This document shows, piece after piece, positions 16,251-24,107 of a DNA stretch of 33,504 nt (the first letter of the stretch is position 1; each line of letters starts with the position of its first letter). Below the pieces are notes generated by a model, which worked only from the letters and a program-made list of their open reading frames with translations, did not search any database and was not told the origin of the DNA. This DNA comes from Domibacillus aminovorans (lineage in GTDB: Bacteria > Bacillota > Bacilli > Bacillales > Domibacillaceae): NCBI RefSeq assembly GCF_001643235.1, contig NZ_LQWY01000015.1, positions 12,289 to 45,792 on the forward strand, given 5' to 3'. Made by a program: the position numbers and the translations under genes.

Positions 16251-17324
16251 TTGGAAATAAGCCATGTTGAGGTAGAAATAAAACGGTTAAAGCTAAAAAA
16301 GCCATTTATAACAGCGTTAAGGAAGGTTGTTTCCATTGAGGTAGCAGTCGTCCGCCTTAAACTAAAGGATGGAACACAGGGAATTGGAACGGCTTCACCT
16401 TCCGTTGTTATAACAGGCGAATCGATTGAAAGTATAGAATCAACGATCAAAAATACACTGGCTCCTGCGGTGATCGGTCAAAGCATTTTAAACATATTCA
16501 GTCTTTCGCGAACGATCCAGACGTCGTGCATTGGAAACACGAGCGCAAAAGCAGGCTTTGAGATTGCTTTGTTTGATGCCTATTCAAAATTTTTACGTAT
16601 CCCGCTCTATCAACTGCTTGGAGGAAAAACAAATACACTTGAAAATGATATGACAATCAGCATTAATCAGGCGAATACGATGATCCGCGATGCAGTGGAG
16701 AGTGTGGAGAAAGGATTTAAATCGTTGAAAATAAAAGTGGGACTGGATGGACAGAAAGATTTTGAACGAATTAAAGCAATACGTGAAGCGGTAGGGCCGT
16801 CTATTCAAATTAGAGTAGACGCCAATCAAGGGTGGAATAAAAAAGAAGCTGTTAACATTATTAAGGGATGGGAAGATGAACGATTAAACATTAGTATAAT
16901 TGAACAACCTGTTTTAGCAGGGGATATTGATTCGTTAAAATATGTGACCGATCATGTGTATACGCCGATTATGGCAGATGAAAGTGTTTTTTCTCCTGAA
17001 CAGGCACTGGAATTAGTTCAAACAAAGGCGGTTGACTGGTTAAACATTAAGTTGATGAAAGCGGGTGGTATCATGCGGGCACTTCAAATTGCCAGTATTG
17101 CAGAGGCGGGCCGAATTCCATGTATGATCGGCAGCATGATGGAAAGCGGACCGGGTGTTCTGGCCGCGGCCCACTTGGCCTGTGCTCATCCTAATATTTT
17201 GAAAATCGACCTTGATGCCCCACTATGGCTGGAAAGCAATGATGCCCAAACGTCACCATTTCAAGGGCCAATGATTATGTTGAGTGAAAATCCAGGGATC
17301 GGATACGATTTTTTCAAAAAATAA
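16251..17324 (+). CDS. Dipeptide epimerase, probable L-Ala-D/L-Glu epimerase (enolase superfamily, YkfB-like)
   Basis: Enolase-superfamily enzyme of the muconate-lactonising subgroup, 357 residues. The N-terminal capping domain is followed by a (beta/alpha)7-beta barrel. The catalytic set is complete: K160 and K162 in LKIKVG, metal ligands D190 (VDANQGW), E218 (IEQPV) and D243 (ADES), and the opposing base K267 (NIKLMKAGG). The late D320-x-D322 (KIDLDAPL) matches the aspartate pair that binds the dipeptide amino group in Ala-Glu epimerases. This points to epimerising murein-derived L-Ala-D-Glu for recycling. Related enzymes with other dipeptides, or N-succinylamino-acid racemase/MenC, cannot be fully excluded. 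The start is TTG 16251 after AAAGGAG. No murein peptidase or transporter gene is adjacent. To my knowledge it is not part of the usual yabR-spoIIE gap. Confidence 0.85.
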   Translation: MEISHVEVEIKRLKLKKPFITALRKVVSIEVAVVRLKLKDGTQGIGTASPSVVITGESIESIESTIKNTLAPAVIGQSILNIFSLSRTIQTSCIGNTSAKAGFEIALFDAYSKFLRIPLYQLLGGKTNTLENDMTISINQANTMIRDAVESVEKGFKSLKIKVGLDGQKDFERIKAIREAVGPSIQIRVDANQGWNKKEAVNIIKGWEDERLNISIIEQPVLAGDIDSLKYVTDHVYTPIMADESVFSPEQALELVQTKAVDWLNIKLMKAGGIMRALQIASIAEAGRIPCMIGSMMESGPGVLAAAHLACAHPNILKIDLDAPLWLESNDAQTSPFQGPMIMLSENPGIGYDFFKK

Positions 17325-17393
17325 AAAATAGTGATTAAGGGATGATGGTGAAGAATATGCTGATGCAAGAAGATGATAGTGGAAGAATATCGG

Positions 17394-17435
17394 TGACAAA
17401 AAAAGGTTCGGCGGGTTAAGCTCGCCGAACCTTTT
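17394..17435 (-). terminator. Intrinsic terminator of the tRNA unit (may also stop the epimerase transcript)
   Basis: A perfect 13-bp inverted repeat: 17401-17413 with 17423-17435. Read on the minus strand it lies 4 nt after tRNA-Glu and is followed by TTTTTTTG including the stem end. On the + strand the U-run is only four, so any termination of the epimerase transcript would be weaker. Confidence 0.85.
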
Positions 17436-17439
17436 AGTA

Positions 17440-17511
17440 TGACCCCTACGGGATTCGAACCCGTGTTACCGCCGTGAAAGGGCGGTGTCTTAACCGCTTG
17501 ACCAAGGGGCC
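17440..17511 (-). tRNA. tRNA-Glu, anticodon TTC
   Basis: A complete cloverleaf on the minus strand, 72 nt. It runs 5' GGCCCCT to AGGGGTC plus discriminator A. The anticodon loop is CTTTCAC (TTC) on a GCCGC-type stem and the T-loop is TTCGAAT. The terminal CCA is not encoded, so it must be added by CCA-adding enzyme. It is the second tRNA of a two-gene minus-strand unit. Confidence 0.96.
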
Positions 17512-17543
17512 ATGATAAGAAAGAGTGTTGTGGTGTCAACTCT

Positions 17544-17644
17544 GTTTGCCGAGGGCTTGGATCATAAGCTGTTTTGACTGCACGGCTCTGAAGAACGCCA
17601 TGTCATCAGTTTATCTTATGTCTGTCGCCCTTAAATAGGCAAAC
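17544..17644 (-). ncRNA. Possible structured RNA spacer between the two tRNAs
   Basis: The 147-nt gap between tRNA-Met and tRNA-Glu is unusually long for a tRNA pair. It contains nested complementarity: 17544-17550 with 17638-17644 (7 bp), 17552-17556 with 17627-17631 (5 bp) and an inner CATAAG/CTTATG. It could be a fold guiding processing, a small RNA or a decayed gene. No known RNA family was recognised, and chance pairing is possible. Confidence 0.25.
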
Positions 17645-17658
17645 TATGCATTTCAAAA

Positions 17659-17732
17659 TAGCGGCGAAGGGGATCGAACCCCCGACCTCACGGGTATGAA
17701 CCGTACGCTCTAGCCAGCTGAGCTACACCGCC
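17659..17732 (-). tRNA. tRNA-Met, anticodon CAT (elongator type)
   Basis: A 74-nt cloverleaf on the minus strand. It starts GGCGGTG, has D-arm GCTCAGCTGGCTAGAGC, anticodon loop TTCATAC (CAT), T-loop TTCGATC and discriminator A; CCA is not encoded. The acceptor begins with G and lacks the initiator-type CGCGG start, and the anticodon stem lacks the three G-C pairs of initiator tRNA, so elongator Met is the best call. A CAT anticodon could in principle be a lysidine-modified tRNA-Ile. Confidence 0.9.
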
Positions 17733-17764
17733 AAAAATGTGCTTTCTTTTATAGCACAGATTCA

Positions 17765-17793
17765 ATAATAACGGCGCGGGAATGAAATGTCAA
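17765..17793 (-). promoter_or_regulatory. sigma-A promoter of the tRNA-Met/tRNA-Glu unit
   Basis: On the minus strand: consensus TTGACA (17788-17793), 17-bp spacer, TATTAT (17765-17770), about 33 nt upstream of the mature tRNA-Met 5' end. It is strong and is oriented away from spoIIE. Confidence 0.85.
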
Positions 17794-17821
17794 TATTAAT
17801 TTTTTTTTTAAGCGTAGTTAA

Positions 17822-17830
17822 TTTGTCGAA
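17822..17830 (+). promoter_or_regulatory. Spo0A box upstream of spoIIE
   Basis: TTTGTCGAA is an exact 0A-box core. It lies about 27 bp upstream of the -35 element. A second one-mismatch box in opposite orientation (17856-17864) overlaps the -35. In B. subtilis spoIIE is activated directly by Spo0A~P. Confidence 0.75.
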
Positions 17831-17856
17831 CGATTTATTGGGAATGATTCCTTCGT

Positions 17857-17889
17857 TTGACAAAATTTGAACTTGCTTTCTTTTATACT
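17857..17889 (+). promoter_or_regulatory. Spo0A-dependent sigma-A promoter of spoIIE with 21-bp spacing
   Basis: TTGACA (17857-17862) and TATACT (17884-17889) are separated by 21 bp. The B. subtilis spoIIE promoter is known for the same abnormal spacing, which makes it dependent on Spo0A~P. A reversed 0A box with one mismatch covers the -35 hexamer. Confidence 0.8.
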
Positions 17890-17928
17890 TCAATATAAGG
17901 AAACGAATAAAAAGGAGAGTGGGCTGTA

Positions 17929-20403
17929 TTGCAAAGAGCGGAGTATGGGATGACAGGGAAAGCAGTTCTGGGCCGGGAGTGGGGCAACGGATATGCAGGA
18001 AAGGCAGCCTTTTTATTACTTGATCGAGGTTGGATACTGTTTCCGGCGGGTTTTTTATTTGGACGGGCTTTATTACTTTCACAATTGTCGCCTTTTGCGC
18101 TTTCCTTCTTTGCAGCTGTATTTGTCATGAGAAAAGAGATGGCGCCCCGTGTATGTATAGCTGTTCTTGCGGGATCATTTACGGTTTCACCGCTGAATAC
18201 AGTAAGCACCTTTGCAGTTTTGTTTAGTTTTTTACTTTTACATCGATTATTCAGGACGCTTCATAAAGGGGAAACAGCACCTGTTCCATTTTTTGTCTTC
18301 TTTACAATTCTTACAGTGAAAAGTATTTTGGCGTATACAGTGAACGGTCCAGAATTTGTACCGGCATATGATCTTGTGCTCGCCGCTGTGGAAGCATCAC
18401 TTGCTTTTGTGCTAACACTTATCTTTATGCAGTGCTTGCCGTTTTTATCCTTATCAGGGCGAATTCGTACACTAAAAACGGAAGAATGGATTGGATTGCT
18501 TATTGTCTTCGCCTCGGCAGCGACGGGAATGGTCGGTTGGTCCATTGGCGGACTTGAGGCAGATCATATAGCGGCTCGGTATCTCGTAACGGCTATTTCG
18601 TTTTTATCAGGTGCCGCATTCGGATCGGCTGCTGGTGTTGTAAGTGGGCTGATTTTAAGTTTAGCAGGTGTTAGCGATTTTCATGAAATGAGCATTCTAG
18701 CGTTTGCCGGGCTGCTGGGGGGGTTATTCAAAGAATGGAAACGGGGCGGTGCAGTGGCTGGCTTGATGGCGGCCACTGTATTGGCCGGTTTTTACGGTGA
18801 AGGCGATATCATGAATATGACGACATTGTATGAATCGGCTGCTGCTGCACTGCTTTTATTTATGACACCGAAAGCATGGACAGACCATGTGTCTAAATTA
18901 ATTCCCGGAACGACAGAGCACTCGATAGAACAGCAGCGATATTTACGAAAAGTACGGGATGTGACTTCAGATCGAATGGAACAGTTTTCGGATTTATTTG
19001 ATGCGTTGGCCGATAGTTTCTCGCAGCCGAATCAACCTTTGGAGGGCGAAGATAGAGAGTTTGATTTGTTTTTAAGCGGCGTTACGGAAAAAACATGTCA
19101 AACTTGTTTCAAAAAAGAGCAGTGTTGGGTGTATCAATTTGATGACACATATAAATTGATGAAAGACATACTCGAAGAAGTAGACACTGAAAAAGACAGC
19201 TTATCACCGCCACTTGTAAAAGAACTGGAAACCCGCTGTTTCCGACCGGTTCGTGTAGAAGAAGAGATTCGTTCACAACTGACGTATTACCGGGCGAATA
19301 AAGAGTTAAAACAACAAATGCGAGACAGCCGAAAAATCGTTGCGGATCAGTTGGAAGGAGTATCAAAAGTGATGCGTGATTTTGCGAGTGAAATGCAGCG
19401 TGAAGAAGCGGCGCATTGTACACAGGAAGAAAAAATAACGTCTGCAATCGAATCATTCGGAATGGAAATTACTGATATTGATGTATTCAGTGTTCAAAAA
19501 GGAGCAATCGATATAGAAATGACGATTCCGTATTCAAAGGGACATGGAGAAAGCGAAAAAATTATTGCACCTATTTTATCGGAATTACTCGATGAATATA
19601 TCATTGTTGTTCGTGAGCAGGAGGACGGTTCTGGAATGAGAAGTGTATTCCGATCAGCGAAAGCATTCCGCATTGTGACAGGACTGGCACACGCCGCAAA
19701 AGGAGGCGGTCTTGTATCGGGAGATTCATTTTCAGCAATCGAAATTGGGACAGGGAAATTTGCACTTGCGATCAGTGACGGGATGGGGAATGGAGATAGA
19801 GCACACGATGAAAGCAGCGCTACGATCAGTTTATTGAAGCGGATATTACAGTCCGGCATTGAAGAAAAAGTAGCAGTGAAATCGATTAACTCTATTTTGT
19901 CGTTGCGGACGAATGATGAAGTGTTTTCAACGCTCGACTTAGCTATTATTGATTTGCAGGATGCACAGACTGTCTTTTTGAAAGTTGGTTCATCACCGAG
20001 CTTTATTAAACGGGGTGATCAAGTAATAAAGGTGGAGTCCGGTAATTTGCCAATAGGTATTTTACAACAGTTTGAAGTGGACACTGTTCATGAACAACTG
20101 AAGTCGGGAGACTTGCTTATAATGATGAGTGATGGGGTATTCGAAGGGCCTGATTTTATTGAAAACGCTGACATCTGGATGAAACGAAAAATTAAATCGA
20201 TTGAGACGAACGATCCTCAGCAATTTGCTGATTTATTAATGGATGAAGTGATTCGTACACAGGCGGGGGAAATAAAAGATGATATGACGCTATGCGTTGC
20301 GCGCGTGGAGCATAATTTACCAGAGTGGGCGGCAATTCCAATTTATGATATTGAACCGTCTGAGAAAAGGAAAAAACGTCCGATGAGACGCCGGGCCGTA
20401 TAA
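17929..20403 (+). CDS. spoIIE: Stage II sporulation protein E, PPM-type serine phosphatase
   Basis: Septal membrane phosphatase that dephosphorylates SpoIIAA and so activates sigma-F in the forespore; it also binds FtsZ. The 824-residue product has an N-terminal domain of about 10 membrane helices (residues about 25-330, e.g. LSGAAFGSAAGVVSGLILSL). A regulatory/FtsZ-linked region containing a Cys pair (KTCQTCFKKEQCW) follows, then the C-terminal PP2C-type domain. The metal aspartates are visible: D599 (VSGDSFS), D617 (SDGMGNG), D735 (MMSDG) and D785 (DDMT), about 11 residues before their B. subtilis positions. The start is TTG 17929 after AAAGGAGAG. Divergent from the tRNA promoter and followed by yabS-yabT. 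Confidence 0.97.
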   Translation: MQRAEYGMTGKAVLGREWGNGYAGKAAFLLLDRGWILFPAGFLFGRALLLSQLSPFALSFFAAVFVMRKEMAPRVCIAVLAGSFTVSPLNTVSTFAVLFSFLLLHRLFRTLHKGETAPVPFFVFFTILTVKSILAYTVNGPEFVPAYDLVLAAVEASLAFVLTLIFMQCLPFLSLSGRIRTLKTEEWIGLLIVFASAATGMVGWSIGGLEADHIAARYLVTAISFLSGAAFGSAAGVVSGLILSLAGVSDFHEMSILAFAGLLGGLFKEWKRGGAVAGLMAATVLAGFYGEGDIMNMTTLYESAAAALLLFMTPKAWTDHVSKLIPGTTEHSIEQQRYLRKVRDVTSDRMEQFSDLFDALADSFSQPNQPLEGEDREFDLFLSGVTEKTCQTCFKKEQCWVYQFDDTYKLMKDILEEVDTEKDSLSPPLVKELETRCFRPVRVEEEIRSQLTYYRANKELKQQMRDSRKIVADQLEGVSKVMRDFASEMQREEAAHCTQEEKITSAIESFGMEITDIDVFSVQKGAIDIEMTIPYSKGHGESEKIIAPILSELLDEYIIVVREQEDGSGMRSVFRSAKAFRIVTGLAHAAKGGGLVSGDSFSAIEIGTGKFALAISDGMGNGDRAHDESSATISLLKRILQSGIEEKVAVKSINSILSLRTNDEVFSTLDLAIIDLQDAQTVFLKVGSSPSFIKRGDQVIKVESGNLPIGILQQFEVDTVHEQLKSGDLLIMMSDGVFEGPDFIENADIWMKRKIKSIETNDPQQFADLLMDEVIRTQAGEIKDDMTLCVARVEHNLPEWAAIPIYDIEPSEKRKKRPMRRRAV

Positions 20404-20456
20404 TTTTGTTCATTTCCGTCGAACATGAAGAAAAAAGGTGAAAGGCGGAGACGATC

Positions 20457-21158
20457 ATGAAGATGGGAACGATCAGGCAGCTTCTTTTATTAACGGATGG
20501 CTGCTCAAACACAGGAGAAGATCCGGCTGCGATGGCTGCGTTTGCTTTACGACAAGGTATTACTGTCAATGTCATTGGGATTGTCGATGACAGCAAAAGG
20601 GCAGAAGGACTGGAGGAAATTGAATCTATTGCGAGGTCCGGTGGTGGAGAAAGTCGGATTGTACAAGCGAGGTCACTATCAGAAACGGTTGTGAATGTGA
20701 CGCGTCAGGCCATGACAGGTACAATTTATAGCATTATTAATCAGGAACTGCGTGATATTTTAAATGAAGATGCGCAAATTGAGTCGCTGCCGCCTGAAAA
20801 AAGAGGCAAAATCGCGGAAAAGGTGGAAGACATTAGCGAAGAAGCAGAATTAAAATTGCTTGTGTTGACAGATATGAGTGCCAGCATGAAACTGAAACTG
20901 CCAGCTGTTAAAGAAGCGCTTTATGATTTATCGGTTAGTATGCAGTCAAGAAGCGGTCATTCTTCTTTTTCATTGTGGACATTTCCTGGGAAATATAGTG
21001 CGGCAGAAGAGCGGATTGGCTGGACAGACAATGCAAAAAAATTAGCTGAATCATTTCCGCAGCTTGCGTCCGGCGGTATTACACCGACCGGTCCGGCGAT
21101 TAGACAGGCACTTTCTTCATTTCTCGATATGGAGAAGTACGATGAAAAATCGATATGA
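20457..21158 (+). CDS. yabS: VWA-domain protein YabS
   Basis: Protein of 233 residues with a von Willebrand A-like metal-binding fold; the function is unknown. The N-terminal part reads QLLLLTDGCSNTGEDPAAMA. A second segment, LLVLTDMSASMKLKLPAVKE, holds the MIDAS-type DxSxS motif (D-M-S-A-S) used for Mg-dependent ligand binding. Late in the protein is GGITPTGPAI. The start is ATG 20457 after AAAGGTGAAAGGCGG; ATG 20463, two codons on, is an alternative. It lies between spoIIE and yabT as in B. subtilis and overlaps yabT by 17 nt, so the pair is likely translationally coupled. A joint role with the kinase is inference. Confidence 0.88.
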   Translation: MKMGTIRQLLLLTDGCSNTGEDPAAMAAFALRQGITVNVIGIVDDSKRAEGLEEIESIARSGGGESRIVQARSLSETVVNVTRQAMTGTIYSIINQELRDILNEDAQIESLPPEKRGKIAEKVEDISEEAELKLLVLTDMSASMKLKLPAVKEALYDLSVSMQSRSGHSSFSLWTFPGKYSAAEERIGWTDNAKKLAESFPQLASGGITPTGPAIRQALSSFLDMEKYDEKSI

Positions 21159-22029
21159 AGCAATGCCCGGCGAGTTGTTAATAGGCAAATGGACTGGACA
21201 TAAATGGCGGGTAGAGAGAGAAATTGGCCGCGGCGCGAATGGAATTGTCTACCTTGTAACAGGTGCGATTGGACAGGCCGCGTTAAAATTTGCCGATTCG
21301 GCCGCTGTTGCCTCTGAAACGAATACATTGAAATCACTTGAACGGGTCAGGGAAGCATCTCCCGGCCCTTTTTTTATTGAAGCAGACGATGTTGAAAAAA
21401 ATGGTGTCATTTATCCTTTCTACATTATGGAGTATATTGACGGGTTAATGCTGCATACATTTATGAAAAATAAAAAAGAAGAATGGAGTTTTATCCTGCT
21501 GCTTCGATTGCTTGATTTTTTGGAGCCGCTTCATAATTCAGGCAAAATTATGGGTGATTTAAAGCCGGAAAACTTAATTATTTCTGGCCCTACCCATATG
21601 ATTCGGGCAGTGGATATGGGCGGTATCACAAAACAGGGGCGTTCTGTGAAAGAGTACACTACTCTTTACGATCGGGCTGCCTGGCACTCAGGGACGAGGG
21701 AAGCGGAACCAGCGTATGATCTATTCGCTGCTTCTGTTTTGACGATTACACTGATGCATAAAAAAGAAGTGCAAGAGGCCGGTGGACAAATCGAACGCTT
21801 AATAGCCATTATTGAATCATCACCGGTACTTCAACTGGCCGCTCCTATTTTGCAGCAGGCGATTAGTGGTCAATATAATTGTGCGAAGACGATGAAAAAA
21901 GAACTGCTTATTTGTTTATCAGGCAAAGAGCCGACGAAGATGAGAACAAGAAAGAAGCGTAAATCAAAAAAATGGCCTGTGGTATTGGTTTTTTTTACGT
22001 TCATCCTCATGGTATTTTTGTTACACTAA
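21142..22029 (+). CDS. yabT: Membrane-anchored Hanks-type serine/threonine kinase YabT
   Basis: In B. subtilis this is a DNA-activated, septum-located kinase that phosphorylates RecA and other DNA-binding proteins in sporulation. The 295-residue product has the glycine loop GRGANG (29-34), the ATP lysine K49 (ALKFAD), a catalytic loop MGDLKPENL (D139) and DMGG (D158) where DFG is usual. The C-terminus is a basic stretch (RTRKKRKSKKWP) followed by one membrane helix (VVLVFFTFILMVFLLH). The GDLKPEN and D-x-GG variants also occur in B. subtilis YabT as I recall it, so they do not suggest inactivation. The start is ATG 21142 after GGAGAAG; a longer frame from TTG 21064 lies inside yabS and is rejected. 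Confidence 0.92.
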   Translation: MKNRYEAMPGELLIGKWTGHKWRVEREIGRGANGIVYLVTGAIGQAALKFADSAAVASETNTLKSLERVREASPGPFFIEADDVEKNGVIYPFYIMEYIDGLMLHTFMKNKKEEWSFILLLRLLDFLEPLHNSGKIMGDLKPENLIISGPTHMIRAVDMGGITKQGRSVKEYTTLYDRAAWHSGTREAEPAYDLFAASVLTITLMHKKEVQEAGGQIERLIAIIESSPVLQLAAPILQQAISGQYNCAKTMKKELLICLSGKEPTKMRTRKKRKSKKWPVVLVFFTFILMVFLLH

Positions 22030-22058
22030 AAGAAACGATGAGAAGCGGAGCGGAAGGT

Positions 22059-23426
22059 ATGCAGTCTTTTGAAAAACAGGTAAAAACATTTATCTATACA
22101 CATAAACTCATTCGGCCGGGCGATCATGTAGTCGCTGCTGTTTCAGGAGGATCCGATTCAATGGCGCTTCTTCATTTTCTCTATGAGAATCAAGAGGACA
22201 TGTCTATTCGGATTAGTGCCATTCATGTAGACCACATGCTGCGTGGAAACGAATCGTACGAAGATTTGCTGTTTGTGGAGTCATTTTGTCGGGAGCGAAA
22301 TATTCCGTTTAAAGCAGGGCAGGTGGATGCAAGCGCCGAGTCAATTAAAACAGGAGCGGGTATTCAAGAAGCTGCCAGGAGTGTCCGCTATTCTTTTTTT
22401 GAGCAAGTGATGAAAGAATATAGTACTGCTAAACTGGCTACTGCTCATCATGCGGACGATCAAATTGAAACGGTTTTTATGCAGTTGACGAGAGGATCCC
22501 ACACATATACAGGTATCCCATCTGAGCGATCATTTGCAGGGGGATCTATTATCCGTCCCTTTCTGACAGTAACGAAAGAAAATATTCTTACTTATTGCGT
22601 ATCCAATAACATTCAATACCGTGATGACCCAAGCAATGAAAAAAACGATTACACACGCAACCGGTTCCGGCATAACTTACTGCCTTTCATTAAAAAAGAA
22701 AATAAGAAAGCGCATTTTCATGTGCAGCGTTTCAGTGAAGAGAAGAGAGAAGATGAAGAATTTTTAACAGTACTTGCCCGGCAGAAAATCGAGAATATGA
22801 CAATATGGAAACATCGGGACGTATCTCTAAAAACTGATCCGTTCAAAACAGTGCCTTTGCCTTTACAAAGAAGGGCAATTCATCTAATATTAAACTATCT
22901 CTATCATGGAAAAACAGCGTTTTCATTTCTACATATTCAGCACACTTTACAACTGCTTCAATCATCTTCTCCATCGGGGAAATTGAACCTTCCATCTAGT
23001 CTTACTGTTCAGAAAATTGGAGACGATTGTTTATTTTCATTTGAAACGGGGGAGTCGAAAAAAAAGAGCGAACCGCTTTTTCTTTATCCAGGGGACGTTG
23101 TACAGTGGCCATCTGGAGGCACATTTAGGGTTCAAACAGAAGGGAAATGTTCAGCTGAATTAGCATGTTTTAAATTGGATTCGGATCATATACAATGGCC
23201 GATCTGCATTCGAACGCGTCAAGAAGGCGACAAAATTCAGTTAAAAGGAATGAGTGGTTCGAAAAAGCTAGCCCGTTTATTTATTGACGAAAAGATCCCT
23301 TTAGCATACCGGGATGATCTTCCGGTTGTGACGGATGCAGATGGAACACTGCTCTGGGTACCGGGTGTCCGCAAATCCATTCATGAGCAGTCTGGGCCGT
23401 TGCTGTTAATTTATGAAAAGGAATAA
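22059..23426 (+). CDS. tilS: tRNA(Ile)-lysidine synthase
   Basis: Converts C34 of tRNA-Ile2 (CAU) to lysidine so that it reads AUA; essential. The 455-residue product has the N-type PP-loop SGGSDS (residues 29-34), the [11 protein letters not shown] and [13 protein letters not shown] motifs, and the central [11 protein letters not shown]-like segment ([16 protein letters not shown]). The C-terminal TilS domain contains [20 protein letters not shown] and [19 protein letters not shown] chose ATG 22059 because it leaves the usual length before the PP-loop and follows a purine-rich AGCGGAGCGGAAGG tract; ATG 22038 is possible, and an earlier in-frame start overlaps yabT. It is followed by hprT, as in B. 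subtilis. Confidence 0.95.
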   Translation: MQSFEKQVKTFIYTHKLIRPGDHVVAAVSGGSDSMALLHFLYENQEDMSIRISAIHVDHMLRGNESYEDLLFVESFCRERNIPFKAGQVDASAESIKTGAGIQEAARSVRYSFFEQVMKEYSTAKLATAHHADDQIETVFMQLTRGSHTYTGIPSERSFAGGSIIRPFLTVTKENILTYCVSNNIQYRDDPSNEKNDYTRNRFRHNLLPFIKKENKKAHFHVQRFSEEKREDEEFLTVLARQKIENMTIWKHRDVSLKTDPFKTVPLPLQRRAIHLILNYLYHGKTAFSFLHIQHTLQLLQSSSPSGKLNLPSSLTVQKIGDDCLFSFETGESKKKSEPLFLYPGDVVQWPSGGTFRVQTEGKCSAELACFKLDSDHIQWPICIRTRQEGDKIQLKGMSGSKKLARLFIDEKIPLAYRDDLPVVTDADGTLLWVPGVRKSIHEQSGPLLLIYEKE

Positions 23427-23449
23427 GCCAATTCTGGGAGGAAAGTCTA

Positions 23450-24004
23450 TTGTTAAGTAACGATATTGAGAAGGTGCTTATTTCGGAAGAGGAAATACAG
23501 GCGAAAGTAAAACAGCTTGGCGCGGAGTTGACAGAAGAGTATAAAGACAGTTATCCACTGTTTGTAGGTGTATTAAAAGGTGCTATGCCGTTTATGTCTG
23601 ACCTTATTAAACGTGTGGATACACATCTTGAAGTTGATTTTATGGACGTCTCAAGCTACGGGAAATCAACGGTGTCATCTGGTGAAGTGAAAATTGTTAA
23701 AGATTTGGACACATCTGTAGAAGGACGCGATGTGTTAATTATCGAAGACATTATTGACAGCGGCATGACCTTAAGCTATCTAGCGGAGTTATTTCATTAT
23801 CGGAAAGCGAAATCAGTGAAAATTGCTACTCTTCTGGATAAACCTACTGGCCGGAAAGCAAAAATCAAAGTAGATATGATAGGTTTTACTGTTCCGGATG
23901 AATTCGTGGTTGGCTACGGTCTTGATTACGCAGAACGCTACCGTAATCTTCCGTATATTGGTGTATTAAAACCAATTATTTATATGGCGGCTGAAGGTAA
24001 ATAA
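23450..24004 (+). CDS. hprT: Hypoxanthine-guanine phosphoribosyltransferase
   Basis: Salvage enzyme that converts hypoxanthine or guanine plus PRPP to IMP or GMP. The 184-residue product has the PRPP-binding signature [17 protein letters not shown], the [15 protein letters not shown] loop, the [18 protein letters not shown] segment and [18 protein letters not shown] near the end. The start is TTG 23450 after GGGAGGAAAG, giving [11 protein letters not shown] as in other Bacillus HprT. It lies 23 nt after tilS. In Bacillus and Listeria, HprT can form a regulatory complex with TilS on the ftsH promoter, and the same gene order is kept here. Confidence 0.96.
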   Translation: MLSNDIEKVLISEEEIQAKVKQLGAELTEEYKDSYPLFVGVLKGAMPFMSDLIKRVDTHLEVDFMDVSSYGKSTVSSGEVKIVKDLDTSVEGRDVLIIEDIIDSGMTLSYLAELFHYRKAKSVKIATLLDKPTGRKAKIKVDMIGFTVPDEFVVGYGLDYAERYRNLPYIGVLKPIIYMAAEGK

Positions 24005-24107
24005 GTGAGCGGATTAAACAGGCTAAAAGAAGGTTCAAATAGTTGTAACACTAACTTTCTATATGATAACATTGCATATAGTCAGCTTTTTTGGGAGGAG
24101 GTAAGGG

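Noticed and set aside
16251-17324. Assignment of the enolase-superfamily gene as menC (o-succinylbenzoate synthase).
   Set aside because: The KIDLDAP D-x-D motif and the MxSMMESG-type region fit Ala-Glu epimerases better, and no menaquinone genes are adjacent. Not fully excluded.
17342-17419. A 25-codon open frame after the epimerase gene, with an AAGGG just before its start.
   Set aside because: The ribosome-site spacing is poor, the frame ends inside the terminator stem, and no recognisable sequence is present.
17512-17538. TTGACA-16-TATCAT read on the minus strand just before tRNA-Glu.
   Set aside because: The -10 hexamer ends about one base before the mature tRNA, so transcription would start inside the tRNA. 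The pair is more likely driven by the promoter upstream of tRNA-Met.
17261-17539. A 92-codon minus-strand frame covering the end of the epimerase gene and tRNA-Glu.
   Set aside because: It overlaps a well-formed tRNA and a terminator, and has no protein-like conserved features.
21142-22029. Possible pseudokinase status of YabT because DFG is replaced by DMGG and HRD by a G-D variant.
   Set aside because: Both variants are shared with B. subtilis YabT, which is an active kinase, and the glycine loop, lysine and both aspartates are present.
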